Assembly (NCBI GenBank): GCA_934339005.1
Contig: CAKRHR010000027.1
Location: forward strand, 1 to 35,758
Length of the DNA stretch: 35,758 bases
Direction: 5' to 3'
Source: an uncultured Catenibacillus sp.
Lineage (GTDB): Bacteria > Bacillota > Clostridia > Lachnospirales > Lachnospiraceae
In this document: in pieces, positions 15,702 to 23,379 of the stretch
Position numbering within the stretch: the first letter of the stretch is position 1
Layout of the letters: each line of letters begins with the position of its first letter
Program-made: the position numbers and the translations under genes
The notes under the pieces: model-generated
The model's database searches: none
The model's input: only the letters and a program-made list of their open reading frames with translations
Told to the model about the DNA's origin: nothing

Positions 15702-16322
15702 TTATGATGCGTAAATCGGTTCAAAATCGCTGGCGTCATGTCCGCACAACGGACATGTAAAATCTGCTGGAAGTTCACTGCCTTCATAAACATAATTACA
15801 AATCTTGCAGCGCCAGCCGACAATCTTTTTATCTTCTTTCTTTGCTTCCGGTTTTGGTTTCACACGGCTCTGATAATCTGCATATGTCAAAGGTGCTTTA
15901 TCATTTAACACTTTTGCATCCACAACTTCTGCAATAAATAATGTATGTGACCCCAAATCCTGCTGCGATACAACTTTGCCGCTGATGACTGCGCATGTAC
16001 TCCATCCAAGATATGGCACGCCATTACAGTCAACCGGTGTTGTCAGATTCGCAAATTTGTCTACATCCCTGCCAGACTGGAATCCAAAATGCTGAATTGT
16101 TGCATAGACACAGCTTTCATCCAGTAAACTTGCCGCAAACACACCGCTCTCTTTAATCAAATCACATGTATAATTTGAATTTAATACAGCAATAGCGATA
16201 CGTGTCGGATTGTTTGCCACCTGAATGCATGTGTTTGTAATGCAGCCATTGACTTTATCCCCTGATTTTGTCGCCAGCATAAAAACGCCATATGATAAGT
16301 TATATAATGCTTTCTTGTCCAT
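15702..16322 (-). CDS. Flavin reductase-rubredoxin fusion (high-molecular-weight rubredoxin type)
   Basis: 206 residues. Residues 1-150 are an FMN-binding flavin-reductase-like split barrel (ALYNLSYGVFMLATKSGDKVNGCITNT; GFQSGRDVDKF; GSHTLFIAEV). A Lys/Pro linker (154-168) leads to a rubredoxin with C172-x2-C175 and C190-x2-C193 binding one Fe. This two-domain layout is that of Hrb in Moorella, where the protein passes electrons from NAD(P)H through FMN to a flavodiiron protein that reduces O2 or NO. The role here as part of oxygen/NO defence is inference; no flavodiiron gene is in the window. ATG 16322 has AGGAGG upstream. Cytosolic. Confidence 0.88.
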   Translation of the reverse strand: MDKKALYNLSYGVFMLATKSGDKVNGCITNTCIQVANNPTRIAIAVLNSNYTCDLIKESGVFAASLLDESCVYATIQHFGFQSGRDVDKFANLTTPVDCNGVPYLGWSTCAVISGKVVSQQDLGSHTLFIAEVVDAKVLNDKAPLTYADYQSRVKPKPEAKKEDKKIVGWRCKICNYVYEGSELPADFTCPLCGHDASDFEPIYAS

Positions 16323-16657
16323 ATTTAACCCCTCCTGATTATTTTACACTACCTACACTAGGCAGTGAGTCATTTTGTTACATATAGTTTTCCCCATAAA
16401 CGTATCATGCAAATCAAAGAACTTCTCATTTTTACCTGTACTATTTATATTCTGACATTGCATGATACTATCAGAATCAAAAAATCAAAACTCCGCTCGT
16501 ACCTGCACGATATGATGTTTGACTTTTACCCCTGACACCTTAATCTAAGTATATTATATTTACCTGTCTTTTGTCTATTCTTCCATGATAAATTATAGAT
16601 GATTTTATCAGATCAGTATAATAATTTTTGCCACGTATGACATCTTAAACAGCTTTT
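16323..16657. other. Intergenic region with overlapping inverted repeats
   Basis: No gene is seen. On the minus strand this is the 5' region of the rubredoxin fusion gene. GTATCATGCAA (16402-16412) is repeated inverted as TTGCATGATAC (16458-16468), and the second arm lies in the loop of a 7-bp hairpin ATTCTGA/TCAGAAT (16449-16455, 16471-16477). The combination could be an RNA switch or paired protein sites. Confidence 0.45.
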
Positions 16658-16933
16658 TCATTGCTTTTTGTCACGCTTACGCACAATATTCTGCACCCCT
16701 GCAATAATCAACGCCACTATGCCAATAATAAAAAATACGTACGCCATCGGCACTAAAAAGAAGTATTCGTGCAACATACCACTTGCGTCTACATAAGAGC
16801 CGGTCACAGCTTTGATAATCAGGCACAGCACACCACAAAATAAAAACCATGCGCCCACCATACCGCCAATCAGATTTGTTTTTCTTCTGCGTGCTTCTGT
16901 ATTATTTTTCTGCGTTTTTTCTGCCATATTCAT
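16658..16933 (-). CDS. DUF3955-type small membrane protein
   Basis: 91 residues. A charged N-terminus (Lys/Arg-rich, 1-20) is followed by two hydrophobic segments (about 21-45 and 60-84) separated by GSYVDASGMLHEYFFLVP, the signature loop of DUF3955 proteins, and a basic tail. Both ends probably face the cytoplasm. The function of the family is unknown. ATG 16933 sits 4 nt after AGGAGG and ATG 16927 10 nt after; either may be used. It stands alone between the rubredoxin fusion and a serine hydrolase gene. Confidence 0.65.
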   Translation of the reverse strand: MNMAEKTQKNNTEARRRKTNLIGGMVGAWFLFCGVLCLIIKAVTGSYVDASGMLHEYFFLVPMAYVFFIIGIVALIIAGVQNIVRKRDKKQ

Positions 16934-17056
16934 CCAGCCTCCTGATTTTAGCCAGAGCTAACATTTTTATTTATCACTTTATTTTCTTTTTTACTCTGAG
17001 AACCATGTTATAAGTCATATGTCAAATAATAAAACTATGATTCGCATATAATGTTT

Positions 17057-17920
17057 TTACAATTTCTCACAGATTTCCTCATAAATCGCTTCCATCAAAG
17101 CTTTGCCCTCACGGCATTCTGCAACTACAGAAATGACCGCATCCTGGTCCTCCAACACAATTGCAAACTGACAATATTTGCCGTCTGCTCTGTAAGAATT
17201 GTATCTGCCACGCCAGAATAAATAACCATAATGTGCACAGTCCTGTGCTTTTGTGCTTTCTTTAATCCATTCCTGTGAAAGCAGTTGTTTTCCGTTCCAC
17301 ATGCCTTTATTTAAATAGAATTGTCCAAAGCGATGCAGTTCTGATAATGTTAAAAACAAGCCGCCTGCACCAAATGTATTGCCAACCGGATCTGTTTCCC
17401 ACATCGGACGCTTGATACCAAGATGTGAAAATAGTCTTGGTGTCAGATACGATACAAGGTCGCATCCGCATCTTCTCTGGACTAAAACCCCTGCCAGATA
17501 TGGACCAACATTATTGTATACAAAATGTGTGCCCGGTTCATATTCAAATGGAATTGCCAGCGACATTTTTACCCAGTCATCTTCTTCATATAACGGGCGC
17601 TGTGTCCCCATCAGATGTGCTTCTTTTTGTCCGAGGCACATTGTCAGCAAATCTCTGACAGTTGCTTTTTTCAAATTTTCATCAACATTTTCCGGCAAAT
17701 CATTTGCAAATGCATCTGTCAGTTTTTCATCCAGTGAAATCAAACCTTCCTGCACTGCAAATCCGACCGCACAGGATGTAAAACTCTTTGCTGCTGAATA
17801 AACATTTCTTCTGCACTCGCCTTCACTGTGCCACTGCGCAATCAACTCTCCATGCTGTGAAACTTTCACACCAAGTACACCAAGCCCTTCTATCCGTTTG
17901 ACAAATGAATCTAAATTCAT
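17057..17920 (-). CDS. Serine hydrolase of the beta-lactamase/PBP-like (class C) family
   Basis: 287 residues, shorter than classic class C enzymes. The catalytic SxxK motif is S42-A-A-K45, the YxN motif is Y135-N-N137, and GYLFWRG lies where the KTG-type motif would be, so that third motif is degenerate. No signal peptide is present, so the enzyme should be cytosolic and unlikely to be a beta-lactamase. Related proteins are esterases or D-aminopeptidase-like enzymes. ATG 17920 has AGGAGG 7 nt upstream. No obvious partner gene; the gap on its upstream side (17921-18148) holds no recognisable feature. Confidence 0.8.
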   Translation of the reverse strand: MNLDSFVKRIEGLGVLGVKVSQHGELIAQWHSEGECRRNVYSAAKSFTSCAVGFAVQEGLISLDEKLTDAFANDLPENVDENLKKATVRDLLTMCLGQKEAHLMGTQRPLYEEDDWVKMSLAIPFEYEPGTHFVYNNVGPYLAGVLVQRRCGCDLVSYLTPRLFSHLGIKRPMWETDPVGNTFGAGGLFLTLSELHRFGQFYLNKGMWNGKQLLSQEWIKESTKAQDCAHYGYLFWRGRYNSYRADGKYCQFAIVLEDQDAVISVVAECREGKALMEAIYEEICEKL

Positions 17921-18148
17921 AGCCGCACCTCCTGAATTTATGCTGTATATTTTTTGTAAAATATTATCCGTATTTGACTACTTTTTATCTGTTTCTTTTA
18001 TTTGGCTGTTTCTTAAACCTTTAACTTTCGGCAATTATTATTTACGTTTATAGAATTATTTACTTTTCACATCCATTATACATCTCTACTTATTTCCCTG
18101 TAAATATGAATCATAAACTTACTCTTTTCCTGAAAAATTTTAACATTT

Positions 18149-18610
18149 TCAATATATTGACTGAATATATCGTTTTAATAAAAAGGTACAGAAATACGGA
18201 AATGTATAGACTCCATTTTCAATGCCAATATTGCCTTTTATTAATTTAATGCCAAATGTAATATCCGGATATTTTTCACTGTCGATTAAGCTTCTTAATG
18301 ATTTGGAACGGCCATTTGTCGCTTTTACCTCTACAGGAACAAGACAACTTCTTGTTCTGATAAAGAAATTTTCTTTCAGTGTCGAATTATCTTTTTTATA
18401 GTAATATAAATCATATCCACCTTTGACCAATGCTTCTGCAACAATATTTTCATACAAAGCACCCTTATAAACACTTAAATTTTTATTTGCCCTCAAATCA
18501 TCTTGCGCTTCCTCATCTAACATTGCCACCAACATACCTGTATCAAAATAATACAATTTATATTTTTCACTATCATAATTTCCTTTTAAAGGAAGTTCCA
18601 GGTATAACAA
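18149..18610 (-). pseudogene. C-terminal remnant of a DUF4143 AAA-type ATPase
   Basis: The reading frame encodes about 150 residues from LELPLKGNYDSEKYKLYYFDTGMLVAML to the end. This matches the C-terminal part of DUF4143 ATP-binding proteins, including the restriction-endonuclease-like core VPVEVKATNG and the terminal YTFPYFCTFLLKRY. The AAA+ half with Walker A and B (about 250 residues) is gone; a stop lies just upstream and the only starts are TTG codons. The 3' end looks intact. The break coincides with the broken end of a divergent gene (next entry), consistent with one deletion. Confidence 0.75.
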
Positions 18611-18934
18611 ACAATAACAGATATTTTAAATCGTTTTCTTGAAAAACCGGTGAGCAAAACGTTTCATATAGAACTTAACAACATCGATAACTGTGAATAT
18701 CAAGTAGAAACTTATAGCTGTAATTCTCATCATGGTTCACCGCTTGATTTGTGGATTAAAAAAGGCTGTTTTGAATACAATGGAAAATACAGGCTTCTGT
18801 CACTTATGTTAGACAGCCATCTTAACGTGAACACTTATGTTGCCAAGGCTGAGCATGGCGCCTTAACTTTTGATATTACACTTTCACCATTAGAATTCAT
18901 GAGTATTAATATCATGAAAAAGAATATGCTTTAA
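18608..18934 (+). pseudogene. C-terminal remnant of a GH39-like (xylosidase-type) enzyme
   Basis: The frame opens just after a stop at about 18605 and encodes about 108 residues; a GTG at 18650 would give 94. The sequence (HIELNNIDNCEYQVETYSCNS, then HHGSPLDLWIKKG, and a last strand LTFDITLSPLEFMSINI) resembles the C-terminal beta-sandwich of GH39 enzymes or AraC-GH39 fusions. This assignment is from pattern memory and moderate. The catalytic barrel is absent, no ribosome site precedes the frame, and the upstream end meets the broken DUF4143 gene, so it is most likely dead. Confidence 0.5.
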
Positions 18935-18946
18935 ATTATTACTTTA

Positions 18947-18975
18947 CAAAACCCCTGCCATCAAATGGCAGGGGT
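18947..18975 (-). terminator. Strong hairpin between the GH39-like remnant and the HAD gene
   Basis: ACCCCTGCCA and TGGCAGGGGT form a perfect 10-bp stem over a 5-nt loop; on the minus strand it is followed by TTTTG. It terminates the HAD gene (stop 19010) and probably served the lost plus-strand gene as well. Confidence 0.75.
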
Positions 18976-19009
18976 AATCAATTTTATGAATGAATTTTTT
19001 ATGTTTTAT

Positions 19010-19783
19010 TTACTCAATCAGACCAAAATGTCGTAATGCATTAGCAATACCATCTTCAGATGCTGGAGTCGTCACGTAATCTGCAGCTTCCTTAACACAT
19101 TCGTCCGCATTACCCATAGCTACACCAATTGCTGCATATGAAAGCATATCTCTGTCATTATCAGCATCTCCAAAAGCCATGGATTCCTGCGGTTTTATAC
19201 CAAGATAAGTCATTAATTTCTTCATACCGGCAGCTTTTCCGCCAGATTTTGGAATCACATCCACACCACTTTCATTCCATGAAACTACTTTGCATTCTTT
19301 CAGTGTTTCCTGCAGATATGCTTTCATCTCTGAATTAATCATAGCCGTACATTGATAAATTTCTTCATCATAACGCTCATCAATACCAGAAAAATCTTTC
19401 GGAATAAACTTTTGAATCTCCGCTGGATACTTATCATAATTGCCGATATAACGCTGTTTTTCTCCTATTAATGAAAAAGCTACACCCTTCTTTTGCAAAT
19501 ACGAAGTCATGAATTCAATTTCCTGTGATGTAATCACTGTACTGAATAATCGTTTTTGATCACGATTCAAAATCAGCTGTCCATTCAATGTCAAAAATGC
19601 ATCAAAGTCAAGCTCCATAATCGGTAACGTTACAATTTCATCCATGTATCGTCCCGTAGCAATCACTGTTCTAATTTCTTTTTTATGAAGTTGTCTGATG
19701 GCATTTTTTGTACTTTCAGGCACAACATTACTGTGAAAAGGAAGCAGTGTTCCGTCAATATCAAAGAAAACAATTTTAATCAT
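19010..19783 (-). CDS. Cof-type HAD-IIB phosphatase
   Basis: 257 residues. Motif I is FFDIDGTLL (D8, D10), motif II IATGRY, motif III lies at about residue 190 (SGGKAAGMKKL, with the conserved Lys), and motif IV is AFGDADNDRDML. The C2-type cap spans about 80-180. As for other Cof-type enzymes the likely substrates are sugar phosphates or nucleotide-like phosphates; not resolved. ATG 19783 follows GGAGAAAA. It is a different gene from the plus-strand HAD at 13.5 kb, with clear sequence divergence. It has its own terminator and stands alone. Confidence 0.87.
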   Translation of the reverse strand: MIKIVFFDIDGTLLPFHSNVVPESTKNAIRQLHKKEIRTVIATGRYMDEIVTLPIMELDFDAFLTLNGQLILNRDQKRLFSTVITSQEIEFMTSYLQKKGVAFSLIGEKQRYIGNYDKYPAEIQKFIPKDFSGIDERYDEEIYQCTAMINSEMKAYLQETLKECKVVSWNESGVDVIPKSGGKAAGMKKLMTYLGIKPQESMAFGDADNDRDMLSYAAIGVAMGNADECVKEAADYVTTPASEDGIANALRHFGLIE

Positions 19784-19886
19784 AAATACTTTTCTCCATG
19801 TTTTATCTAATAGAACTTTTATGATTATATCGTATCATTAATCAAAGGCAAAAACAACGTCTCTTTAATTAAAAATAATTTACAAT

Positions 19887-19932
19887 AAAACAGGCAGGTA
19901 TTTAATGCATTATTACATCAAATACCTGCCTG
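19887..19932 (-). terminator. Terminator of the molybdopterin oxidoreductase operon
   Basis: CAGGCAGGTATTT and AAATACCTGCCTG form a 13-bp perfect stem over a 16-nt loop, then TTTTATTG on the minus strand. It lies 17 nt after the stop at 19950. Confidence 0.85.
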
Positions 19933-19949
19933 AAATTATATGTTTTTCT

Positions 19950-20228
19950 TTATTCAGCTAATTCCAGTATAGTGTCTGTACCGGATACATAATACTGACC
20001 CATCTGTGGAATGTGCTTTGCAAAAACCTCTCCTTTGACATGATTTTCAAAGTCTGATTTTGCCTCCCATTTTGTGATGAAATAAACGTGTTCTTTGTCC
20101 TCAGAGTCTACATATACTTTCATTTCAATGCAGCCGTTTTCCTTGCTGCCATCCGCTGCAAATGCTTTTGCAAGCGGAAGATATGCTTCCTGGTCTGTGA
20201 CTTTATTTTTTATAATAACTGCTACCAT
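19950..20228 (-). CDS. Antibiotic biosynthesis monooxygenase-type (ABM/YgiN-like) protein
   Basis: 92 residues, one ferredoxin-like ABM domain: VAVIIKNKVTDQ, ENGCIEMKVYVDSEDKEHVYFITKWEA and FENHVKGEVFAKHIPQM are the typical strand-helix elements of YgiN-like quinol monooxygenases. Such proteins dimerise and act on quinols or other small aromatics without a metal or cofactor. ATG 20228 has AGGAGG 7 nt upstream. It is the last gene of a three-gene operon with the [4Fe-4S] and molybdopterin subunits (42 nt gap), suggesting that it works on the product or substrate of the oxidoreductase. Confidence 0.8.
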   Translation of the reverse strand: MVAVIIKNKVTDQEAYLPLAKAFAADGSKENGCIEMKVYVDSEDKEHVYFITKWEAKSDFENHVKGEVFAKHIPQMGQYYVSGTDTILELAE

Positions 20229-20270
20229 AGGTGTTCCTCCTGATATTTTTTAATTTTGATTCATTGTCAT

Positions 20271-20774
20271 TTAACGCATCTGAAGCTTATGCAGATATTC
20301 ATCTTCCATTTTCTGCTTTTCTTCCACACTGATCTCAACACGTTTTAACGCTCGTGTCGGGCACATCCGCACACATGGTGACTGCTGTTCTTCAGGCGTG
20401 ATGCCTGCACACATATCACACTTTTGCATTTTTCTGTCTTTGCCAAATACCGGAATATCATACGGACAGGCTTTCTTGCACAGCTTACAACCGATACATT
20501 TTTCACTGTCAACTAAAACAATGCCGTTTTCATTTTTAGATATGGCTTTCACCGGACAGACTTTCATGCATGCCGGATTCACACAATGCATACATGCCAC
20601 GGAATAATAATGTACTTTTGTATTCGGGAACTGTCCTTCCTCCACAAGTTGCACCTTGCGCCATGATAAGAAGTTTTCCGTGTGACGCCAGTTTTTACAG
20701 GCAGACTCACAGGCATGACACTGGATGCATAATTCAGGGGTTAATTCAAAGGCGTATTCATATTTATCCATCAT
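20271..20774 (-). CDS. 4x[4Fe-4S] electron-transfer subunit (DmsB/HycB-like)
   Basis: 167 residues with sixteen cluster cysteines in four groups: C16/19/22/26, C61/64/69/73, C93/96/99/103 and C119/122/134/138. This is the typical arrangement of DmsB/NrfC/HycB-type subunits that wire a molybdopterin enzyme to an electron donor or acceptor. No Tat signal or membrane anchor is present, so it acts in the cytosol. The start (ATG 20774 or 20771) overlaps the end of the catalytic subunit gene by 8-11 nt, which indicates translational coupling and a stable complex. Confidence 0.9.
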   Translation of the reverse strand: MMDKYEYAFELTPELCIQCHACESACKNWRHTENFLSWRKVQLVEEGQFPNTKVHYYSVACMHCVNPACMKVCPVKAISKNENGIVLVDSEKCIGCKLCKKACPYDIPVFGKDRKMQKCDMCAGITPEEQQSPCVRMCPTRALKRVEISVEEKQKMEDEYLHKLQMR

Positions 20775-22983
20775 AACGGCTCACCTCCACCAGTGCCTGA
20801 CTGCTCATAGCCGTAACAAGCGGGTCATAGGCTTTTTCTGATACATCATAGATACTGTTGACATTCGCACCGCCATCAGCATAAGGCATATCCTCAATAC
20901 CCAGCTCTTTGCAGCCCATCCACCAGCCATGAAGCATCATCACAGTATCCGGACGTACGCGCTGGGTCACCTCTGCCTTCACAAGCAGCCAGCCATGCGC
21001 AGATTCAACCTTTACCATATCCCCATCCGCGATGCCACGCGCTTTAGCAGCCTCAGGATGAATCTCCAGCATCGGTTCCGGCTGAATCTGTCTGAGTGAT
21101 GGTATATTTCTGAGCCAGCTTGCCGAATAAGCTCTGGAAGTATGATAATCCGACAATAGCAATGGATATTTCTTTACAAGCTCCGGTGCACCTGTCAGGC
21201 TTTCGGCAGGCTCACGGTATGTCGGCAACGGTTCATACCCTGCTTCTTCAAAACTTGTATTATACAATGCCACTTTGTGTTGCGGCAAAAATGGTGCTTT
21301 TGAAACACGCATGCTCGGTTTGGCGAACGCGCGCTCATAATTTTCAAATGTCCGTGGTTTACGTTCAAACGGCACTGCCAATCCCTCAGGATGTCTGCGC
21401 ACCTCATCGATTGTCACCCCGAATGGTGACAATCTGTCATTTTCAAATTCATCATAACTGCCATGCCAGAAATCTTCACCATATCCCAAACGGTCTGCCA
21501 GTTCAATAAAGAAATGATAAATCGTTTTGTAATCGCCCAGAGGTTTCACACACGCCGGACGTGGAATAATGCGATTACCGTCCATGCCAAATGGATGTTC
21601 CATTTCAAAAAATGTTGCGACAGGAAGCACTAAATCAGCATAAGGATATTCGGCCATGCGCATCACATCCACAGTCACAAAGAAATCTACTTTTTTCAAC
21701 GCTTCAAGCACCGTTTTGGTTCCACGGGTCGATAACAGCGGCTGAGTACTCGGTGCGATCAGTGTGCGGATTTTATAAGGTTTGCCGGTCAATACGCTCT
21801 CTAATGTTTTAAAATAGGATGAAGCCGGTCCTTCAAGAAATGGCATAAATGCCTTTGGCATTTCCGGCGCTACCAGTTTATCCACAAGTTCATCCGTATA
21901 TAAATCAAAACGCATGACGTCCTTCGGTCTTGGACCGCCACCCATTGTCAGCATGTTCGTGCCTTCTCTGTCCAGATGGCCTGTAATTGCCATCATTGAA
22001 GCAATCGCACGAATCGTACTGGATGCTGATGCTGAATGTTCCAGCCCGTTGCCTGTTTCAATGCAGGCTTTGGGTGTGGTCGCATACATTCTTGCAAAAT
22101 CAATAATCTGCTTTGCCTCAATTCCTGTAATATATGCACCCCATTCCGGAGTATATTGCTGAACATGATCTTTTAATTTATCAAAACCATAGCACCATTT
22201 TTCCACAAATTCGTGGTCTATCAAATCTTCATTGATAATCACATGCAGCATCGCAAGCGCCAACGCCGCATCCGTTCCCGGACGCACCGGAATCCATTCA
22301 TCTCCCATAGCTCCGTCTGCTTCCAGTGATGGCTTGACTGTAACAATCTTTGCCCCGCGCTTCTTCGCCTCAACAAGACTTCTGGCACGCTCATTGGCAG
22401 GCCCTGAATAAGCAGGCTGTTTACCCCAGTAAATAACTAAATCTGCATTGGCTGTATCCGGGAATGCCATACTACCCACCGTATAAAAATAGCTGAATGC
22501 GTTCTGCATGGCACAAATTCCACTATGTGCATGGTTTGGACTGCCATGTACTGCAAGAAATCGCAATGAAATATTTTTAAATTCCCTGTATGCCGGTGAT
22601 AAAATCGCCAGCGTTTCCGGACCATATTTTTCCTTCTGCTCACACAGTTTATCAGCAATAATATCCAGCGCTTCATCCCAACTAATTTCTTTAAACTTGC
22701 CTTCGCCTCTTTCACCGACACGAAGCAACGGATTTTTTAATCGTTCCGGTGAGTTCTGCCACTCCACCGCCGCCAGACCTTTGGCGCACAATGCCCCCTG
22801 ATTCATGCCTGCTTCTGCCATTCCAGCCACACGTACCAGACGGCCATCCTTGACAAATGCATAAGTACGGCACTGGGTATTTGGTCCGCACATCGGACAG
22901 TACGCACGCACAACTTCCTCACCGTTTTCTTTTGCTATCTTCAGAGCTTCTTCGTATGTCAGCCCTTTATGTTCTTGTGTCAT
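20764..22983 (-). CDS. Molybdopterin oxidoreductase catalytic subunit (DMSO reductase family)
   Basis: 739 residues. An N-terminal [4Fe-4S] site has C29-x2-C32-x5-C38 and C66, followed by the bis-MGD domains (about 75-600), including SWDEALDIIADKL, a possible Mo-ligand Cys at 157 (SGICAMQ), VIYWGKQPAYSGP, and the C-terminal dinucleotide-binding domain (about 610-730: PLLLSDYHTSRAYSASW, VESAHGWLLVKAEVTQRVRPD). No Tat signal, so cytosolic. No membrane-anchor gene is adjacent. Members of this type reduce or hydroxylate organic substrates (for example aldehydes, catechols, pyrogallol or acetylene); the substrate is unknown. ATG 22983 follows GAAAGGAC. A TATAAT at 23015-23020 (minus strand) may be the -10; the promoter is divergent from the small RNA. 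Confidence 0.9.
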   Translation of the reverse strand: MTQEHKGLTYEEALKIAKENGEEVVRAYCPMCGPNTQCRTYAFVKDGRLVRVAGMAEAGMNQGALCAKGLAAVEWQNSPERLKNPLLRVGERGEGKFKEISWDEALDIIADKLCEQKEKYGPETLAILSPAYREFKNISLRFLAVHGSPNHAHSGICAMQNAFSYFYTVGSMAFPDTANADLVIYWGKQPAYSGPANERARSLVEAKKRGAKIVTVKPSLEADGAMGDEWIPVRPGTDAALALAMLHVIINEDLIDHEFVEKWCYGFDKLKDHVQQYTPEWGAYITGIEAKQIIDFARMYATTPKACIETGNGLEHSASASSTIRAIASMMAITGHLDREGTNMLTMGGGPRPKDVMRFDLYTDELVDKLVAPEMPKAFMPFLEGPASSYFKTLESVLTGKPYKIRTLIAPSTQPLLSTRGTKTVLEALKKVDFFVTVDVMRMAEYPYADLVLPVATFFEMEHPFGMDGNRIIPRPACVKPLGDYKTIYHFFIELADRLGYGEDFWHGSYDEFENDRLSPFGVTIDEVRRHPEGLAVPFERKPRTFENYERAFAKPSMRVSKAPFLPQHKVALYNTSFEEAGYEPLPTYREPAESLTGAPELVKKYPLLLSDYHTSRAYSASWLRNIPSLRQIQPEPMLEIHPEAAKARGIADGDMVKVESAHGWLLVKAEVTQRVRPDTVMMLHGWWMGCKELGIEDMPYADGGANVNSIYDVSEKAYDPLVTAMSSQALVEVSRYDG

Positions 22984-23034
22984 TGATTTGTCCTTTCTTC
23001 TTATATATTTTCACATTATACCATAAAATTACAA

Positions 23035-23063
23035 TTTACATTTAACTTAATCAATGCTATAAT
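23035..23063 (+). promoter_or_regulatory. Promoter of the predicted small RNA
   Basis: TTTACA (23035-23040) and TATAAT (23058-23063) with exactly 17 nt between them. The start is predicted near 23070. It overlaps the divergent promoter region of the molybdopterin operon. Confidence 0.7.
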
Positions 23064-23069
23064 TTAATC

Positions 23070-23164
23070 ATAGAAGAACAACCGCCCACAAAGTGGTTGG
23101 CCTTATGTATAAAGTAGAAAACCCACCCTATTCACTCGGTCAAAGTTTCAGGGGTGGTTTTTCT
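23070..23164 (+). ncRNA. Predicted small RNA of about 95 nt
   Basis: A consensus promoter and an intrinsic terminator (CCACCC at 23123-23128 with GGGTGG at 23152-23157, then TTTTT) bracket about 95 nt in which no ORF with a ribosome site exists. The 5' half contains an internal hairpin, CAACC/GGTTG or CCAC-AAA-GTGG (about 23079-23100). The 3' half has a 22-nt terminator loop. The 3' end shares about 27 bases, with one insertion, with the terminator of the HAD gene at 14.4 kb. It is divergent from the molybdopterin operon. It could be a trans-acting regulator or an untranslated remnant. I do not recognise an RNA family. Confidence 0.55.
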
Positions 23165-23324
23165 ATATACAAATATAAAGAAATTTACTGACTAATCATA
23201 TATATAAATGTCAGCCACCCTGTAACACGATTGTTCTCTTTTTTAATTCTAACATATCCATAAAATACATACAATTCATATCTACACTTTAACTATTCCA
23301 TGTTTTTGTAATAGCCAAAACAGT
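23165..23324. other. Short gap after the small RNA, nothing recognised
   Basis: AT-rich sequence between the small RNA terminator and the sulfatase terminator. No ORF, repeat or site is evident. Confidence 0.5.
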
Positions 23325-23361
23325 AAAAAATGCGGTCAAACACTATGTTTTCCCGCATTTT
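23325..23361 (-). terminator. Terminator of the sulfatase gene
   Basis: AAAATGCGG and CCGCATTTT form a 9-bp stem over a 17-nt loop; on the minus strand the right side continues into T6. It lies 19 nt after the sulfatase stop. Confidence 0.8.
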
Positions 23362-23379
23362 ATTTGCTATAAACTTATT

